Assembly: GCF_036010505.1 (NCBI RefSeq)
Contig: NZ_CP108569.1
Span: forward strand, 7,456,001-7,520,000
Length of the DNA: 64,000 nucleotides
Source of the DNA: Streptomyces sp. NBC_01197
GTDB lineage: Bacteria; Actinomycetota; Actinomycetes; Streptomycetales; Streptomycetaceae
Direction: 5' to 3'
The notes beneath the pieces are model-generated. The model saw only the letters and a list, made by a program, of their open reading frames with translations, made no database searches and was not told the DNA's origin. Positions 25,996 to 35,781 of the stretch are shown piece after piece. Position 1 is the stretch's first letter. Each line of letters starts with the position of its first letter. The translations under genes were made by a program, and so were the position numbers.

Positions 25996-26952
25996 CTAGA
26001 GGTCGATGACGACCTTGCCGCGGACGTGTCGCGCCGCCTGGAGCTCGACAGCCGCGCGGATGTCCTCGACGGGGTAGGTCGCCGCGAGGGGTACACGCAA
26101 GCGGCCTGCCGCGACAAGGCGCGCGATGTTCTCGACGGCGTCGGGCGCCGCGTTGGCGCCGTTGGCAGTGGGAACGCCGTCGACCTGGCCCGCGATAGTG
26201 CAGATGCGGTCATCCGGGACTTTCAGCTCGCGTGCGACGTGCACCGTGTCCGTGCCGTGCAGGTCCAGGACTGCGGTGACGGTGCCCGCACCGAGGTCGC
26301 GGACCCTGTCGGCCAGGCCCTCGCCGTACGGGACCGGTTCGGCGCCGAGGCTTCGCAGATACTCCGCTGACGACGGCGAGCCGGTCCCGATGACGCGCGC
26401 GCCCGCGATCCGGGCCAACTGGACTGCGAACACGCCGACCCCGCCGCCCGCGCCGCCGACCAGCGCCGTGTCGCCTGGACCGAGGTCAAGGATGTCGAGA
26501 GCAGCGGACGCGGTGCTGCCCGCGATCGCAAGCGTGGCGGCGGTGCGGTCGTCGACGCCGTCCGGGGTGTGGTGGGCGATACCGCTGGCGATGTTCCCGT
26601 TCGCGTCGAGGACGACGTAGTCGGCGACCGCTCGGGACAGGGCCGCCCCGAATACGCGGTCACCGGATGCGTAGCCGCTCGCGCCGGCACCGACATGGTC
26701 CACGACTCCGGCGTAGTCGGTCCCGAACCCGCAGGGCAGGCTCAGACCGAACCGTGCCGCGGTCTCGGCGTCGGCGGTCATGAGCCAGTCCATCGGGTTC
26801 AGCCCGGCTGCTGATACGCGGACGCGGATCTGCCCGTCGCCCGCCAGAGGTTCAGGCACGTCCTTGAGGGCCAGGGCCTCCGGGCCGCCGAACGAGTCGA
26901 GCAGGACAGCCCTGCTCGCGCCGTCTCGGAGTGCGTCGCCGTGTTGCTGCAT
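25996..26952 (-). CDS. NADP-dependent oxidoreductase (zinc-independent MDR)
   Basis: 318 residues. N-terminal part AAGLNPMDWLMTADAETA, then FGTDYAGVVDHVGAGASGYASG and the Rossmann motif GGAGGGVGVFAVQLARIAGARVIG. Quinone oxidoreductase-like, without zinc ligands. It is divergent from the TetR gene at 27032; the long inverted repeat between them and the tight spacing suggest repression by that TetR. Physiological substrate unknown. Confidence 0.88.
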   Translation of the reverse strand: MQQHGDALRDGASRAVLLDSFGGPEALALKDVPEPLAGDGQIRVRVSAAGLNPMDWLMTADAETAARFGLSLPCGFGTDYAGVVDHVGAGASGYASGDRVFGAALSRAVADYVVLDANGNIASGIAHHTPDGVDDRTAATLAIAGSTASAALDILDLGPGDTALVGGAGGGVGVFAVQLARIAGARVIGTGSPSSAEYLRSLGAEPVPYGEGLADRVRDLGAGTVTAVLDLHGTDTVHVARELKVPDDRICTIAGQVDGVPTANGANAAPDAVENIARLVAAGRLRVPLAATYPVEDIRAAVELQAARHVRGKVVIDL

Positions 26953-26988
26953 GTCTTACCCGTTTCCTCGTGTTCGTGGAGCCACCCC

Positions 26989-27042
26989 AAACGGACTACG
27001 CTCCACTTATGGAATCCAGCATAACCGGAGCGTGATCCGTTT
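26989..27042. promoter_or_regulatory. long inverted repeat overlapping the TetR start
   Basis: Arm 26989-27004 (AAACGGACTACGCTCC) and arm 27027-27042 are complementary at 14 of 16 positions, separated by 22 bases. The right arm covers the GTG start of the TetR gene. A likely operator for both divergent genes. Confidence 0.6.
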
Positions 27043-27619
27043 GACGAGTTCGAAGCCGCGGGCAACACGGGCCGACGCCGCCCGCAACCGCGATCAGTTG
27101 CTTGACGTCGCGACACGCGTGCTCGCCTCGCCCGACGCCGAGACGTCCATGCGCGCTATCGCCCGCGAGGCCGGTGTCGGTATCGCGACGCTCTACCGCC
27201 ACTTCCCGACGCGTGAGTCCCTCGTCGAGGCCGTCTACAGCGACCAAGTCGTCCGCCTCACGAACGGCGCCCAGGACTTGCTCGCCAACGAGGCCCCGGC
27301 CGTTGCGATGCGACGCTGGATGGACCTCTTCGGCAACTGGATCGCGACGAAGAACGGCATGCTCGACACCTTGCTGACCCTGATCGAGTCCGGCGCGGTC
27401 GGCCACGCCCAGACCAGGGACGAGCTCCTGGACGCGATATCGACGATCCTCGACGCAGGCCGCGCAGCCGGAGACCTGCGGCCCGACGTCACGGCCGAAG
27501 AGATCGCAGCCAGCCTGATCGGGATCTTCACCGTCGCGCACCAGCCTGGCCACGCGGTCACAGCTGATCGCCTCCTGGACATCCTCCTGGATGGCCTTCG
27601 ACCTCAGAGGCACCTGTGA
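27032..27619 (+). CDS. TetR-family regulator
   Basis: 195 residues from GTG 27032 (TTG 27041 is possible). The N-terminus is basic (SSKPRATRADAARNRDQLL). The helix-turn-helix includes AIAREAGVGIATLYRHFPTR at about residues 38-57. The C-terminal domain is of the SbtR-like type. It probably controls itself and the divergent oxidoreductase through the repeat at 26989-27042. Confidence 0.9.
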   Translation: MIRLTSSKPRATRADAARNRDQLLDVATRVLASPDAETSMRAIAREAGVGIATLYRHFPTRESLVEAVYSDQVVRLTNGAQDLLANEAPAVAMRRWMDLFGNWIATKNGMLDTLLTLIESGAVGHAQTRDELLDAISTILDAGRAAGDLRPDVTAEEIAASLIGIFTVAHQPGHAVTADRLLDILLDGLRPQRHL

Positions 27620-27676
27620 GGACCAGCCGGATGAGACGTCGTTGCATTTGGCGTGATCGGTAGTGTGCGGACAGGA

Positions 27677-27879
27677 CGGCCCAGGAACGTCTCGTTCCCG
27701 AGGGACTGTGGCAACTGTTCCAGCGGGTAGTACCCGTGGCTCCAGTGCGCCCACAAGGCGGCGGCAGGCGGCGCCACGGAGACCGGGACGTGCTGGCCGC
27801 CATTCTGTTCGTGGCCACCTCCGGCTGCACCGGGCGGCAGACTCCGGAAACGTTCGGGCCGTCGTGGTCAGCGGCGTAG
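27677..27879 (+). pseudogene. IS5-type transposase N-terminal fragment
   Basis: The plus strand reads ERLVPEGLWQLFQRVVPVAP, RPQGGGRRRHGDRDVLAAIL and FVATSGCTGRQTPETFGPSW, then a stop. This is the N-terminal part of an IS5/IS427-type transposase (the usual CxWRxLPxxFG segment is altered). The catalytic part is absent. Confidence 0.65.
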
Positions 27880-28181
27880 CGCTGCTTCCTCCCAAGCTGG
27901 GAATCCGGGCGCACAACTCCACCGATCAGCTTTTCGAGATCGCCTTCTGCTTCGGCAGTGACGGTGCCCGCACTTGGTAGGTCGTCATACCGTGTCCGCC
28001 TTGGAGCTGACAACCATGGGGCGCACATAGGCGTGGCCCTCCACCCGAGCTACGCGCAAGTCGGTGGACGACAGACGGAGAACTCCAGCGACTGAGCAGA
28101 AAGTCCGGTTCGGTCATCACGTGTTCCAACGCGGGCCCACCTCGTGTTGGAACCTCGTCCGCGCCGTTGATTCGACCTCGT
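27880..28181. other. no gene recognised
   Basis: About 300 bases between the IS5 fragment and the small DUF6131 gene; no ribosome site with a coding frame seen. Confidence 0.3.
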
Positions 28182-28337
28182 TTACCAGTAGTGCCTGCGA
28201 CCTCCGACCGCACGGCCCACCGCACCCAGAACCCACAGGGCCGCCCCGATAACCGCCAGGATGATTCCGATGGTCCATAGAATTCCCAGCCCGGTCACCA
28301 GACCGACGATGAGGAGGATGACTCCGAGAATGATCAC
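28182..28337 (-). CDS. small membrane protein, DUF6131-like
   Basis: 51 residues from GTG 28337, with GGAGG six bases upstream. Two hydrophobic segments (IILGVILLIVGLVTGLGILW and IIL-AVIGAALWVLGAVG) separated by a short turn, followed by the basic tail GRAVGGRRHYW. This matches the short DUF6131-type proteins common in Streptomyces, inserted in the membrane with a cytoplasmic tail. Function unknown. Confidence 0.7.
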   Translation of the reverse strand: MIILGVILLIVGLVTGLGILWTIGIILAVIGAALWVLGAVGRAVGGRRHYW

Positions 28338-28583
28338 GACGAACCTCCGATCACGGATCGCCCCACTTCCTAAGTCAATAATGCACCCATTTTTTCGTTT
28401 CTGTTCTCAGTACGAGGACTGCTGTTCTGCCGCACAGTCGATGCGGTGTTGCAGGACGTCGCAGGCATGCTGGAACTTATCCATCAGCCGGGCAGCCTTC
28501 GCCAGCGGGATGCCTATAAGGCTTGTCCCGCAAAAGATCTTCGAGTCGAGTTGGATGGGGTCGGCCGCTGAGAGTCTGCTCGT

Positions 28584-29395
28584 TCATCCGGCGAGGTTGA
28601 GGTTGTGGAGGCGGGCGATGCCGAGCATGGCGTGGTGGACGCCGTCGCCCTTGAGGCGGCAGTCCCGGAGGATCTTCCAGGTCTTCATGCGGGCGAAGGT
28701 GTGCTCGACGCGGGCGCGGACCTGCTTGTGGGAGCGGTTGTGCTCCTGTTTCCAGTCGGGGAGTTCCTCGCCCTTGGGGCGGCGGTGGGGCATGACGAGT
28801 CCGGTGCCCGGATTAGCCGCCATGGGCGATCGTCATCGTCTTCCCGACGGCGGCTTTGGCGCCGGATTGCTCCCACGCCTTGCAGTCGTTTCGGTGGCCC
28901 GGCAGGGGCCGGCCGACCACGACGACTCTGCGGGTGTCGGCGTCGATGACGACCTGGTGGTTGGTGGAGTACCTGTAATTCCTGGACTGTTCGGCGATCG
29001 TGTGGTCGCGGGACCAAGGTGCCGTCGACAATGAGTACGGCATCTCTGGCGAAGCGGCGCCGGGGCTGAAGCGCCAGGAGCGGACCGAGGTGGTCGATGA
29101 TGCGGCCGGCAGCAGACTTGGAGATGCCGAACAACACGGCGAGTTGGCGCATCGTCAAGTTGGAGCGCCAGTACGCCGTGACCAGCAGTGTTCTGTCTTC
29201 CAGCGGCAGGCTCCACGGCCTGCCCCGGCGAGTGGCGCCGACCCCCGCGCGACGCAGTGCCGTCACCAACTTCGTGAACCGTCGCGGGCTCAGCCCGGTG
29301 AACGGGAGTATCCAAGACGGCTCCGACGCCGAGATCACACCAGCCACAGCAAGATCATTCCACTGCGGCTGGTCCCTCCACCCGCCCGGACGCAA
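28584..29395 (-). pseudogene. IS5-family (DDE_Tnp_4-like) transposase with two frameshifts
   Basis: Beginning at 29395 the protein shows GLSPRRFTKLVTALRRAGVG, a helix-turn-helix LTMRQLAVLFGISKSAAGRI and VLIVDGTLVP (first catalytic Asp). The frame then shifts near 29020 to HTIAEQSRNYRYSTNHQVV and RPLPGHRNDCKAWEQSGAK. It shifts again at an extra A near 28819 and ends in EHNRSHKQVRARVEHTFARM and LHNLNLAG. All parts of one transposase are present but not in one frame. Terminal repeats were not confidently placed. Confidence 0.8.
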
Positions 29396-29476
29396 AGGCC
29401 AGAGTCGAACGTTTTGCAGTCCCGCGAACCCTGGGCACCTGACCTCGCCAGCTCCAAGATCCCCGACAGAGTCAAG

Positions 29477-30256
29477 TTAGTCGTGGAGTGCACGCCGTGT
29501 TGAGCGGTAGCGGCCGGGTGTCTGGCCGACGAGTTCGGTGAAAGCGTCGATGAAGCTGCTCGGGTTCGCCCAGCCCAGTCGCATGGCGGTGTCGGTGACC
29601 GAGGCGCCTTCGCAGAGTTCGAGCAGTGCCCGCTGGATACGCAGCAGCGTGCGCCACTGATGAAAGCTCATCGACAGTTCGCTGCTGAACAGGCGGCTGA
29701 GGGTTCGCTCGCTCGAGCCTGTTCTGTGCCCCAGCTCGGCCAGCGTCGCCGGGCTGGCCGAGTCGGCGTGCAGCAGGTCGGTAACGGCCTTGAGGCGAGC
29801 GTCGTTCGGTTCCGGGAGGCGCAGTGACTCCTGCGGGGCACGGGCGAGCTCAGTGATGACGACCTCAAGCAGCAGGCGGGCGCGGGGGCTGCCCTCTGGT
29901 TCGCGGTCGTTGATCATCGCCAGGTAGGCCTCGCGCATCAGCGCACTGGCCGTGAACACCGACGGCTGGGGTGGCAACTGCTCGGCAAGCGCCGTCGGCA
30001 CCTGAAGTATCCGGACATCGGTCTCGCCGTACGACCGGCTGCTGTGCACGCAGAAGGGAGGCATCCACATAATCCGGTTCGCCGGCGCCGCCCACGTGCC
30101 CGCCTGGGTCGTCGTGACCAGTGCTCCGGAGGCGGCGTATCTAAGCTGACCGTAGTCGTGGAAGTGCGCGGCGATGGCCTCGCCATGTGCCATGGGCTCG
30201 CAGGCCGGAGCATCGGCGATCGAAAAGAACACTGGCTCGTGCGCAAGTTCGGTCAT
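29477..30256 (-). CDS. AraC-family regulator with cupin sensor domain
   Basis: 259 residues. The N-terminal cupin-like domain contains HFHDYGQLRYAASGALVTTT and PANRIMWMPPFCVHSSRSYG. The C-terminal AraC domain has two helix-turn-helix units, SPATLAELGHRTGSSERTLS and SVTDTAMRLGWANPSSFIDA, and ends GQTPGRYRSTRRALHD. It is divergent from the oxidoreductase at 30514, which it probably controls. Confidence 0.9.
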   Translation of the reverse strand: MTELAHEPVFFSIADAPACEPMAHGEAIAAHFHDYGQLRYAASGALVTTTQAGTWAAPANRIMWMPPFCVHSSRSYGETDVRILQVPTALAEQLPPQPSVFTASALMREAYLAMINDREPEGSPRARLLLEVVITELARAPQESLRLPEPNDARLKAVTDLLHADSASPATLAELGHRTGSSERTLSRLFSSELSMSFHQWRTLLRIQRALLELCEGASVTDTAMRLGWANPSSFIDAFTELVGQTPGRYRSTRRALHD

Positions 30257-30513
30257 CGGCTTTTACTCTAGCCCGCCTTCGCAAGTCTCCTGACATGGCC
30301 GCCCGGAATCGAGGTCATTTCACGAGCGTCGCCAGCGGATCGGATCTCATGCCGTTCACGCCAGGACAGGTGACCTCGGCAGCAGACCCCGGCGGCCGCA
30401 GGCCGCGCACCATCCAGCGCTGGCGGGTTTTCGGAATTTCCTGGCGTAAGACCGGTGGTGCGCCTGCGTCGTCCATACCTAGCCTCGTTCTCACAGCGAA
30501 AACCAGGAGAGAC

Positions 30514-31443
30514 ATGCGAGTCATCACCCAGCAGACGTTCGGCCGTCCCGACGTGCTCACCCTCGTGGACGCGCCCGAGCCCCAGCCCCTGCCGACCGAG
30601 GTTCTCGTCCGCGTCAAGGCGATCGGGCTGAACCCGCTGGAGGCGCGCCTGCGCGCCGGCGAGTTCCCGCTGATCGGCAAGCCGCCGTTCATCCTCGGCT
30701 GGGACATCAGCGGTGTGGTCGAACAGGCGCCGCAGACGTGGCGGTTCAGGCCCGGCGACGAGGTGTTCGGGATGCCACTGTTCCCGCGGGCGGCGAGCGC
30801 GTACGCCGAGGTCGTGTCGGCGCCGGCGCTGCACCTGGCACGCAAGCCGGCGTCGCTCTCGCACATCGAGGCGTCGGCCCTGCCGGTCGTCGGGCTGACG
30901 GCGTGGCAGGGCCTCGTCGACCTCGGCGGCGTGACCGAGGGCGACCGCGTCCTGATCCACGGCGGTGGCGGTGGGGTCGGCCACGTCGCGATCCAGATCG
31001 CGAAAGCGCTCGGCGCGCACGTGATCGCGACCGCGAGCGGGAGCAAGCGGAAGTTCGTCGAAGGGTTCGGCGCCGACGAGGTGATCGACTACACGGCGGT
31101 CGACTTCACCGAAGCGGTCCGCGACATCGACGTCGTGCTCGACACGATCGGCGGTGACACCGCCGAGCGGTCCCTTGAAGTGCTCCGCCCGGGCGGTCAC
31201 CTGGTGACGGCGGCCGCCGAACAGGATGCGGAGCTCCTCGCCGCGTACGAGGCGGCGGGCATGCGCTTCAGCGGCATCGCGGTCGACCCCGATCCGGTCG
31301 CCCTGCGGGGTCTGATCGAACTCGTCGAACAGGGCAGGCTCCGGGTCCACGTGCAGGAGACGTTCCCGTTCGAGCGCGTCGCCGATGCGCACCGGCTGCT
31401 CGACGCCGGTCACCTCCGGGGCAAGCTCGTCCTCACCGTCTGA
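30514..31443 (+). CDS. NADP-dependent oxidoreductase (MDR superfamily)
   Basis: 309 residues from ATG 30514 (AGGAGA upstream); the frame stays open upstream over the AraC promoter. Motifs: IGLNPLEARLRAGEFPLIG, WDISGVVEQ, and the Rossmann loop IHGGGGGVGHVAIQIAKALG. Zinc ligands are absent. Likely reduces quinones or reactive carbonyls with NADPH. It stands divergent from an AraC gene and just before another MDR-type gene at 31557. Confidence 0.88.
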   Translation: MRVITQQTFGRPDVLTLVDAPEPQPLPTEVLVRVKAIGLNPLEARLRAGEFPLIGKPPFILGWDISGVVEQAPQTWRFRPGDEVFGMPLFPRAASAYAEVVSAPALHLARKPASLSHIEASALPVVGLTAWQGLVDLGGVTEGDRVLIHGGGGGVGHVAIQIAKALGAHVIATASGSKRKFVEGFGADEVIDYTAVDFTEAVRDIDVVLDTIGGDTAERSLEVLRPGGHLVTAAAEQDAELLAAYEAAGMRFSGIAVDPDPVALRGLIELVEQGRLRVHVQETFPFERVADAHRLLDAGHLRGKLVLTV

Positions 31444-31556
31444 TCCCGCGGCCACGGCGCCGGGCCGGTTAGGTGCTGCATGCAGTGGTGATGGAGGCCT
31501 GTGTGCACTGGGTCTCCACAGCCTCACACTCAGACTCCAAGAATGAAGGGCTGAAG

Positions 31557-32577
31557 ATGTCTCAGATGACACGGGAGTGGCACTTCGTGCAACGACCTGT
31601 AGGGCTCCCTGCCCCCGAGACGTACAGGCTGGTCGAGCGTGATCTCCCGGCCCTGCAGCCAGGCCAGTGTCTGGTGCGGAATCTTGTCCTCTCGGTCGAC
31701 CCTTACATGCGGTCACGGATGGACGATGTGCCGTCCTACGCCCCCCCCTTACAAGCTCGGGGAGGCCCTGACTGGCGGAGCCGTAGGTGAGGTCATCGAG
31801 ACACGAAGCGGTGATGTCCCTCTGGGATCTTGGCTCGTGCATCAGGCCGGGTGGCGAGAGCACTCAGTAGTCGACGCCACGGCGGGTCGCATCGTCGACA
31901 AGGGGCGCTACCCGAGCTCTTACTATCTTGGCGTCCTCGGGGGGCCTGGCTTCGCGGCCTTCGTCGGACTCTTCCGTAGCGCAGGCTTCCAGCCTGGGGA
32001 CTCTGTCTTCGTGTCCGGCGCAGCAGGTGCCGTAGGCAGCATGGTGGGGCAGTTCGCCTCGCTGGCCGGCGCCAGGGGGGTCGTGGGGAGTGCAGGGAGC
32101 ATCGAAAAGGTGAGATACCTGGTCGACGAGCTGGGATACGACGCGGCATTCAACTACAAGGATGGTCCGGTTCTGAATCAACTGCGGAACGCGTTTCCCG
32201 ACGGATTTGACGTCTTCTTCGACAATGTGGGGTCCGATCACCTTGCCGCGGCGATCGACGTACTCAATGAATTCGGGCGGGTGGCGATGTGTGGAACCAT
32301 CTCGACCTACAACGCGCCCGAGCATGACGCAGTGCCGGTAGATGCGTTCAAGATCGTGGCCAAGCGGCTCCGTCTGCAGGGGTTCATCGCGTTCGATCAC
32401 GAGGACCTTCGGGAGGAATTCGCTCCTCAGGTGGGAGCGTGGCTGGAGAGCGGCCGATTGACGTACCGAGAGACGGCCAGTCAGGGAATCGAGGCCGTTC
32501 CTGCGGCGCTGACGGGCATGCTCACCGGCGCAAACACAGGAAAGGCGATCGTCCGCTTGGCGGATGACCCGGTCTGA
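31557..32577 (+). pseudogene. MDR-type NADP oxidoreductase (2-alkenal reductase-like) with a frameshift in C8
   Basis: From ATG 31557 (MSQMTREWHFVQRPVGLP) the protein runs through NLVLSVDPYMRSRMDDVPSY, then meets eight C at 31741-31748. Removing one C restores PYKLGEALTGGAVGEVI and the full rest: VFVSGAAGAVGSMVGQFASL, FNYKDGPVLNQLRNAFPDG and a stop at 32577. The joined protein (about 339 residues) is a normal leukotriene B4 12-hydroxydehydrogenase/curcumin reductase-type enzyme. It is either a phase-variable or dead gene, or a sequence error. Confidence 0.82.
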
Positions 32578-32639
32578 ATCAACTGCTGGGCCGGCCCCGA
32601 CCGACGCATACGCTGCCGAGCCGCCAAAACCATCATCGC

Positions 32640-32933
32640 CATAGAGGGCGGTGCCCGACGCGGCCTCGCGTGAGCGAGCAGCACACCGGCTGCCTGCCAC
32701 TCCGCCAGCCGCCGCCAGCACGTCGGACCGGGCCGAAGCCCAACTCCTGTGGCAGGGACTCCCATTGGATACCCGTGTAGAGAACGAACAGCACAACCCT
32801 GGAGCGTCTTGCGGTCCTCGATCCGCTTGCGTCCCGGGTGCCAGTACCGCCGTTCCTGTTTCGGTGGCAACGGCTCGACCACCGACCACGACTCGTCACC
32901 GATCTCCCACGGCTTCCGCAGCGACATCCACAC
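32640..32933 (-). pseudogene. IS5-type transposase N-terminal remnant
   Basis: Reads IGDESWSVVEPLPPKQERRY then WHPGRKRIEDRKTLQG, and after a frameshift VLFVLYTGIQWESLPQELGF. This is the start of an IS5-family transposase. The remainder is absent or scrambled. Confidence 0.78.
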
Positions 32934-33468
32934 CTCTGAACAACGGCATCAACAACCTCTCCACCGTGCCACAGGAAGATCACTCTGCAAGAACCCCTAA
33001 AGGCCGAGTGGCTCGACCTGAAGTCGGATCGTCCAGGAGGACCGTTCGTGACGTGGGCACAGCCGCAGGCGGTGATGCCGGGTTCCCTGCCGCTCCAGGT
33101 GGCGGGCCCACAGCCACCTCGGGTCACGCCGGGACGTTTGCGCGCTCGCCGAGCGCCGCTGAAGGTGGCCAATGGCGACCAGCGCGTCCTGTGGGGCAAC
33201 GTTGTGCGCGGAGCCAGGACGTGATCGAGGGCCGGCACTGCGCGACAACATGAACGACGCACGGCAGTGGTACCTCACGCCCGTCTGGTTTCCGACGGCC
33301 GCCGCGTGCAGGGTGTGCTCCATATCCGGTACTACGACCCAGGGACGAGGTGCGGCGGTGCGTCACGCCCAGGTCGGAAGGGAGTTGGGGCCGCTCGGCT
33401 GACGATTCCGGCGTACTCCCCCTGCATGATCATTCCTGTCCGAACATGCGACCAGAAGGATCGATTAC
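32934..33468. other. no gene recognised
   Basis: About 530 bases between the IS5 remnant and the peptidase gene. It should hold the peptidase promoter. Open frames here show no family resemblance. Confidence 0.35.
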
Positions 33469-35160
33469 ATGCGTGGAAGATGTCTCGTGCCCCTGTTGGC
33501 TGTCGGTGTCACGGCGATGCTGGCCCCCGCGTTCGCCACCTCGACGGCCACCGCTGCTCCGGCCACTGCCGCTTCGCCGACCGCTGCCCTGGCCTCCAAG
33601 CCGTCCGCCACCAGGGGCGCGCTGGGCCGCTATGTGAAGCAGAGGCCGCAGTGGAAGCGGTGCGACGCCGACTCTCCGGCGGAGTTCGAGTGCGCCACGA
33701 TCAAGGTTCCGCTGGACTACCGGGCTCCCGGGGGCAAGCGGATCGACTTGGCCATATCCCGGATCAAGAGCACCGCGCCCGGTAAGCGGCACGGTGTCCT
33801 GTTCTCCAACCCCGGCGGCCCGGGAATGCAGGGGCGCTACATGCCGATGGAGTTGCAGGACAGGCTGCCCGAGTCCGTGCGGCAGAAGTACGACCTCATC
33901 GGCTTCGACCCGCGCGGTGTGGGAGAGAGCAGCCCGGTCTCCTGTGACCTGAAGCCGGAGGAGGAGGACTGGCTGCGGCCGTACAAGGAGGAGAAGTTCG
34001 ACAAGGACGTCGCCTGGGCACGTGGCGTCGCGAACAAGTGCGGGGAAAAGGCGAGCGACACGCTCCCGTACATCACCACGCGCAATACCGCGCGCGACAT
34101 GAATCTGCTCCGGGCTGTCCTCGGCGAGAGGAAGATCTCGTACCTGGGCACTTCGTACGGCACCTACCTGGGCGCCGTCTACACCCAGCTCTTCCCGGGC
34201 CGGGCCGACCGTTTCGTGCTGGACAGCGCGGTCGATCCGGCGCGCGCCTGGCGAGGGATGATCCAGTGGTGGGCGAAGGGCGCCGAGCCGGCGTTCGACC
34301 GGTGGACCGAGTGGGCCGCCGACCGGTCGGAGAAGTACGGCCTCGGTGAGACACCGAAGAAGGTCGGCCGGACCTTCTGGGACCTGGTCGCGCAGGCCGA
34401 CGAGAAGCCCATCGAGGTGGACGGGCAGCTGAACACGGGTGATGACCTCCGGAGCGGTTTCCGCTCGGCGGTCTTTACCCCGGAGTACGCCACCGAGGGG
34501 GTCGTGGAGCTGAAGAAGGCCGCAGCCGGCAAGTCCGCGTCCACGAAGAAGCTCGCGGCGTTCGCCGGAGCCGAAGGGGCCGGTCCGGCAGGAGCCGCTG
34601 CCGACGCCGCTGGTACGGGAGGCGCCGCCGCTGGTGCCGCCGAGGTGCCGTCCGACAATGAGACGGCGAGCCTTCTGGCCATCGTGTGCGGCGACAACTC
34701 GGCCGCCTGGTCCCGCGACCCTGAGAGCTACCGGCGCGACGCCGTCCAGGACAAGGGCCGGTACCCGCTATTCGGGGACTTCGCGTCCAGCGTCAAGCCT
34801 TGTGCGTTCTGGGGCGAGTCCGTGGAACCGGCGACCAAGGTGAACAACAGCGTCGGTTCCCTGATCGTCCAGAACGAGTGGGACCCGCAGACCCCGCTGC
34901 CCAGTGGCCGGGCCATGCACGCCGACCTGAAGGGCTCGAAAATGGTCACCGTCCTCGGCGGCGAGGGCCACGGCGTCTACCCGAACGGCAACGCGTGCAC
35001 GGACGACGCGGTCGCCGACTATCTGCGCTCGGGCAAGCTCCCGGCGAAGGACGTGACCTGCGAGGTGACGGCTGGCTCGGTCCCGGAGGGACGCAAGAAA
35101 CAGAAGCGGGACCTGCTGCCCGGGTCTCCGCTCCCGGAGCGTGCACCGGACCGTTTCTGA
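33469..35160 (+). CDS. secreted alpha/beta hydrolase peptidase (S33, tripeptidyl aminopeptidase-like)
   Basis: 563 residues. A signal peptide is clear: basic MRGR, the hydrophobic LVPLLAVGVTAMLAPAFA and an Ala-rich cleavage region. The catalytic region begins with SNPGGPGMQG (oxyanion site) and DLIGFDPRGVGESSPV; the nucleophile is in LGTSYGTYLGAVYTQLFPGR near residue 228. The C-terminal TAP-like domain has IVQNEWDPQTPL (Asp) and GGEGHGVYPNGNAC (His). Family members release tripeptides from extracellular proteins. A low-complexity Ala/Gly insert lies near residues 365-390. Confidence 0.92.
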   Translation: MRGRCLVPLLAVGVTAMLAPAFATSTATAAPATAASPTAALASKPSATRGALGRYVKQRPQWKRCDADSPAEFECATIKVPLDYRAPGGKRIDLAISRIKSTAPGKRHGVLFSNPGGPGMQGRYMPMELQDRLPESVRQKYDLIGFDPRGVGESSPVSCDLKPEEEDWLRPYKEEKFDKDVAWARGVANKCGEKASDTLPYITTRNTARDMNLLRAVLGERKISYLGTSYGTYLGAVYTQLFPGRADRFVLDSAVDPARAWRGMIQWWAKGAEPAFDRWTEWAADRSEKYGLGETPKKVGRTFWDLVAQADEKPIEVDGQLNTGDDLRSGFRSAVFTPEYATEGVVELKKAAAGKSASTKKLAAFAGAEGAGPAGAAADAAGTGGAAAGAAEVPSDNETASLLAIVCGDNSAAWSRDPESYRRDAVQDKGRYPLFGDFASSVKPCAFWGESVEPATKVNNSVGSLIVQNEWDPQTPLPSGRAMHADLKGSKMVTVLGGEGHGVYPNGNACTDDAVADYLRSGKLPAKDVTCEVTAGSVPEGRKKQKRDLLPGSPLPERAPDRF

Positions 35161-35234
35161 GCCCGGTCGCACCGCTCGTTGCCGCGTGACCCGTTGAGGA
35201 CGGGGCCGGACCACCTCCTTCGTCCCCCCCCGGT

Positions 35235-35257
35235 GGGGCCCCTTCCGAGGGGTCCCC
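35235..35257 (+). terminator. GC-rich hairpin after the peptidase
   Basis: GGGGCCCCT, 4-base loop, AGGGGTCCCC with one bulged base, 75 bases beyond the stop. The 35161-35781 stretch holds no confident gene; a minus-strand frame ending near 35600 encodes a hydrophobic ILFGVVVLTFVAGFGY segment of unknown status. Confidence 0.5.
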
Positions 35258-35781
35258 CCGTTGTGCGTCGTGGGGGTGCACAGAGGGATCCGGTGCCCAG
35301 CATGAGCCCGGTTGACCACGCATTTCCCGGACGCCACACCGTCCTGAAGAACGCCCTCCAGATCGGTCCCCCGGACATTGCCACTCGGTATGCGGATCGC
35401 GATCCCGCACTCCATCCCACCACTTCCCTGGGCCTTCGACCGTTCGCCGGCGACGGATCGCCCGCACCGGACCGCACCGGGAAGCGGATCGCTCAGACCA
35501 CTGACGAGCCCGCACCCGAGACGTCGAAGCCCCGGCCACAAGTAACCGGGAGCGCACCGATCAGTTCGTCGTTCCCGCCCGATGCGACCTACTTCTCAGG
35601 ACACCGAACCGCCTGCCAGCAGGTGTATCCGAAGCCGGCGACAAACGTGAGTACGACGACGCCGAAGAGGATGGGGTGGGCACGGGGATCGGCCCCGTGC
35701 CCGGGAGCAGGTCGGTTTGGGTGGCAGTCGCAACCCCCGCTCCGCAAACCCCATCCCGAGCCTGAGCCTTGGCCCCGAGCG

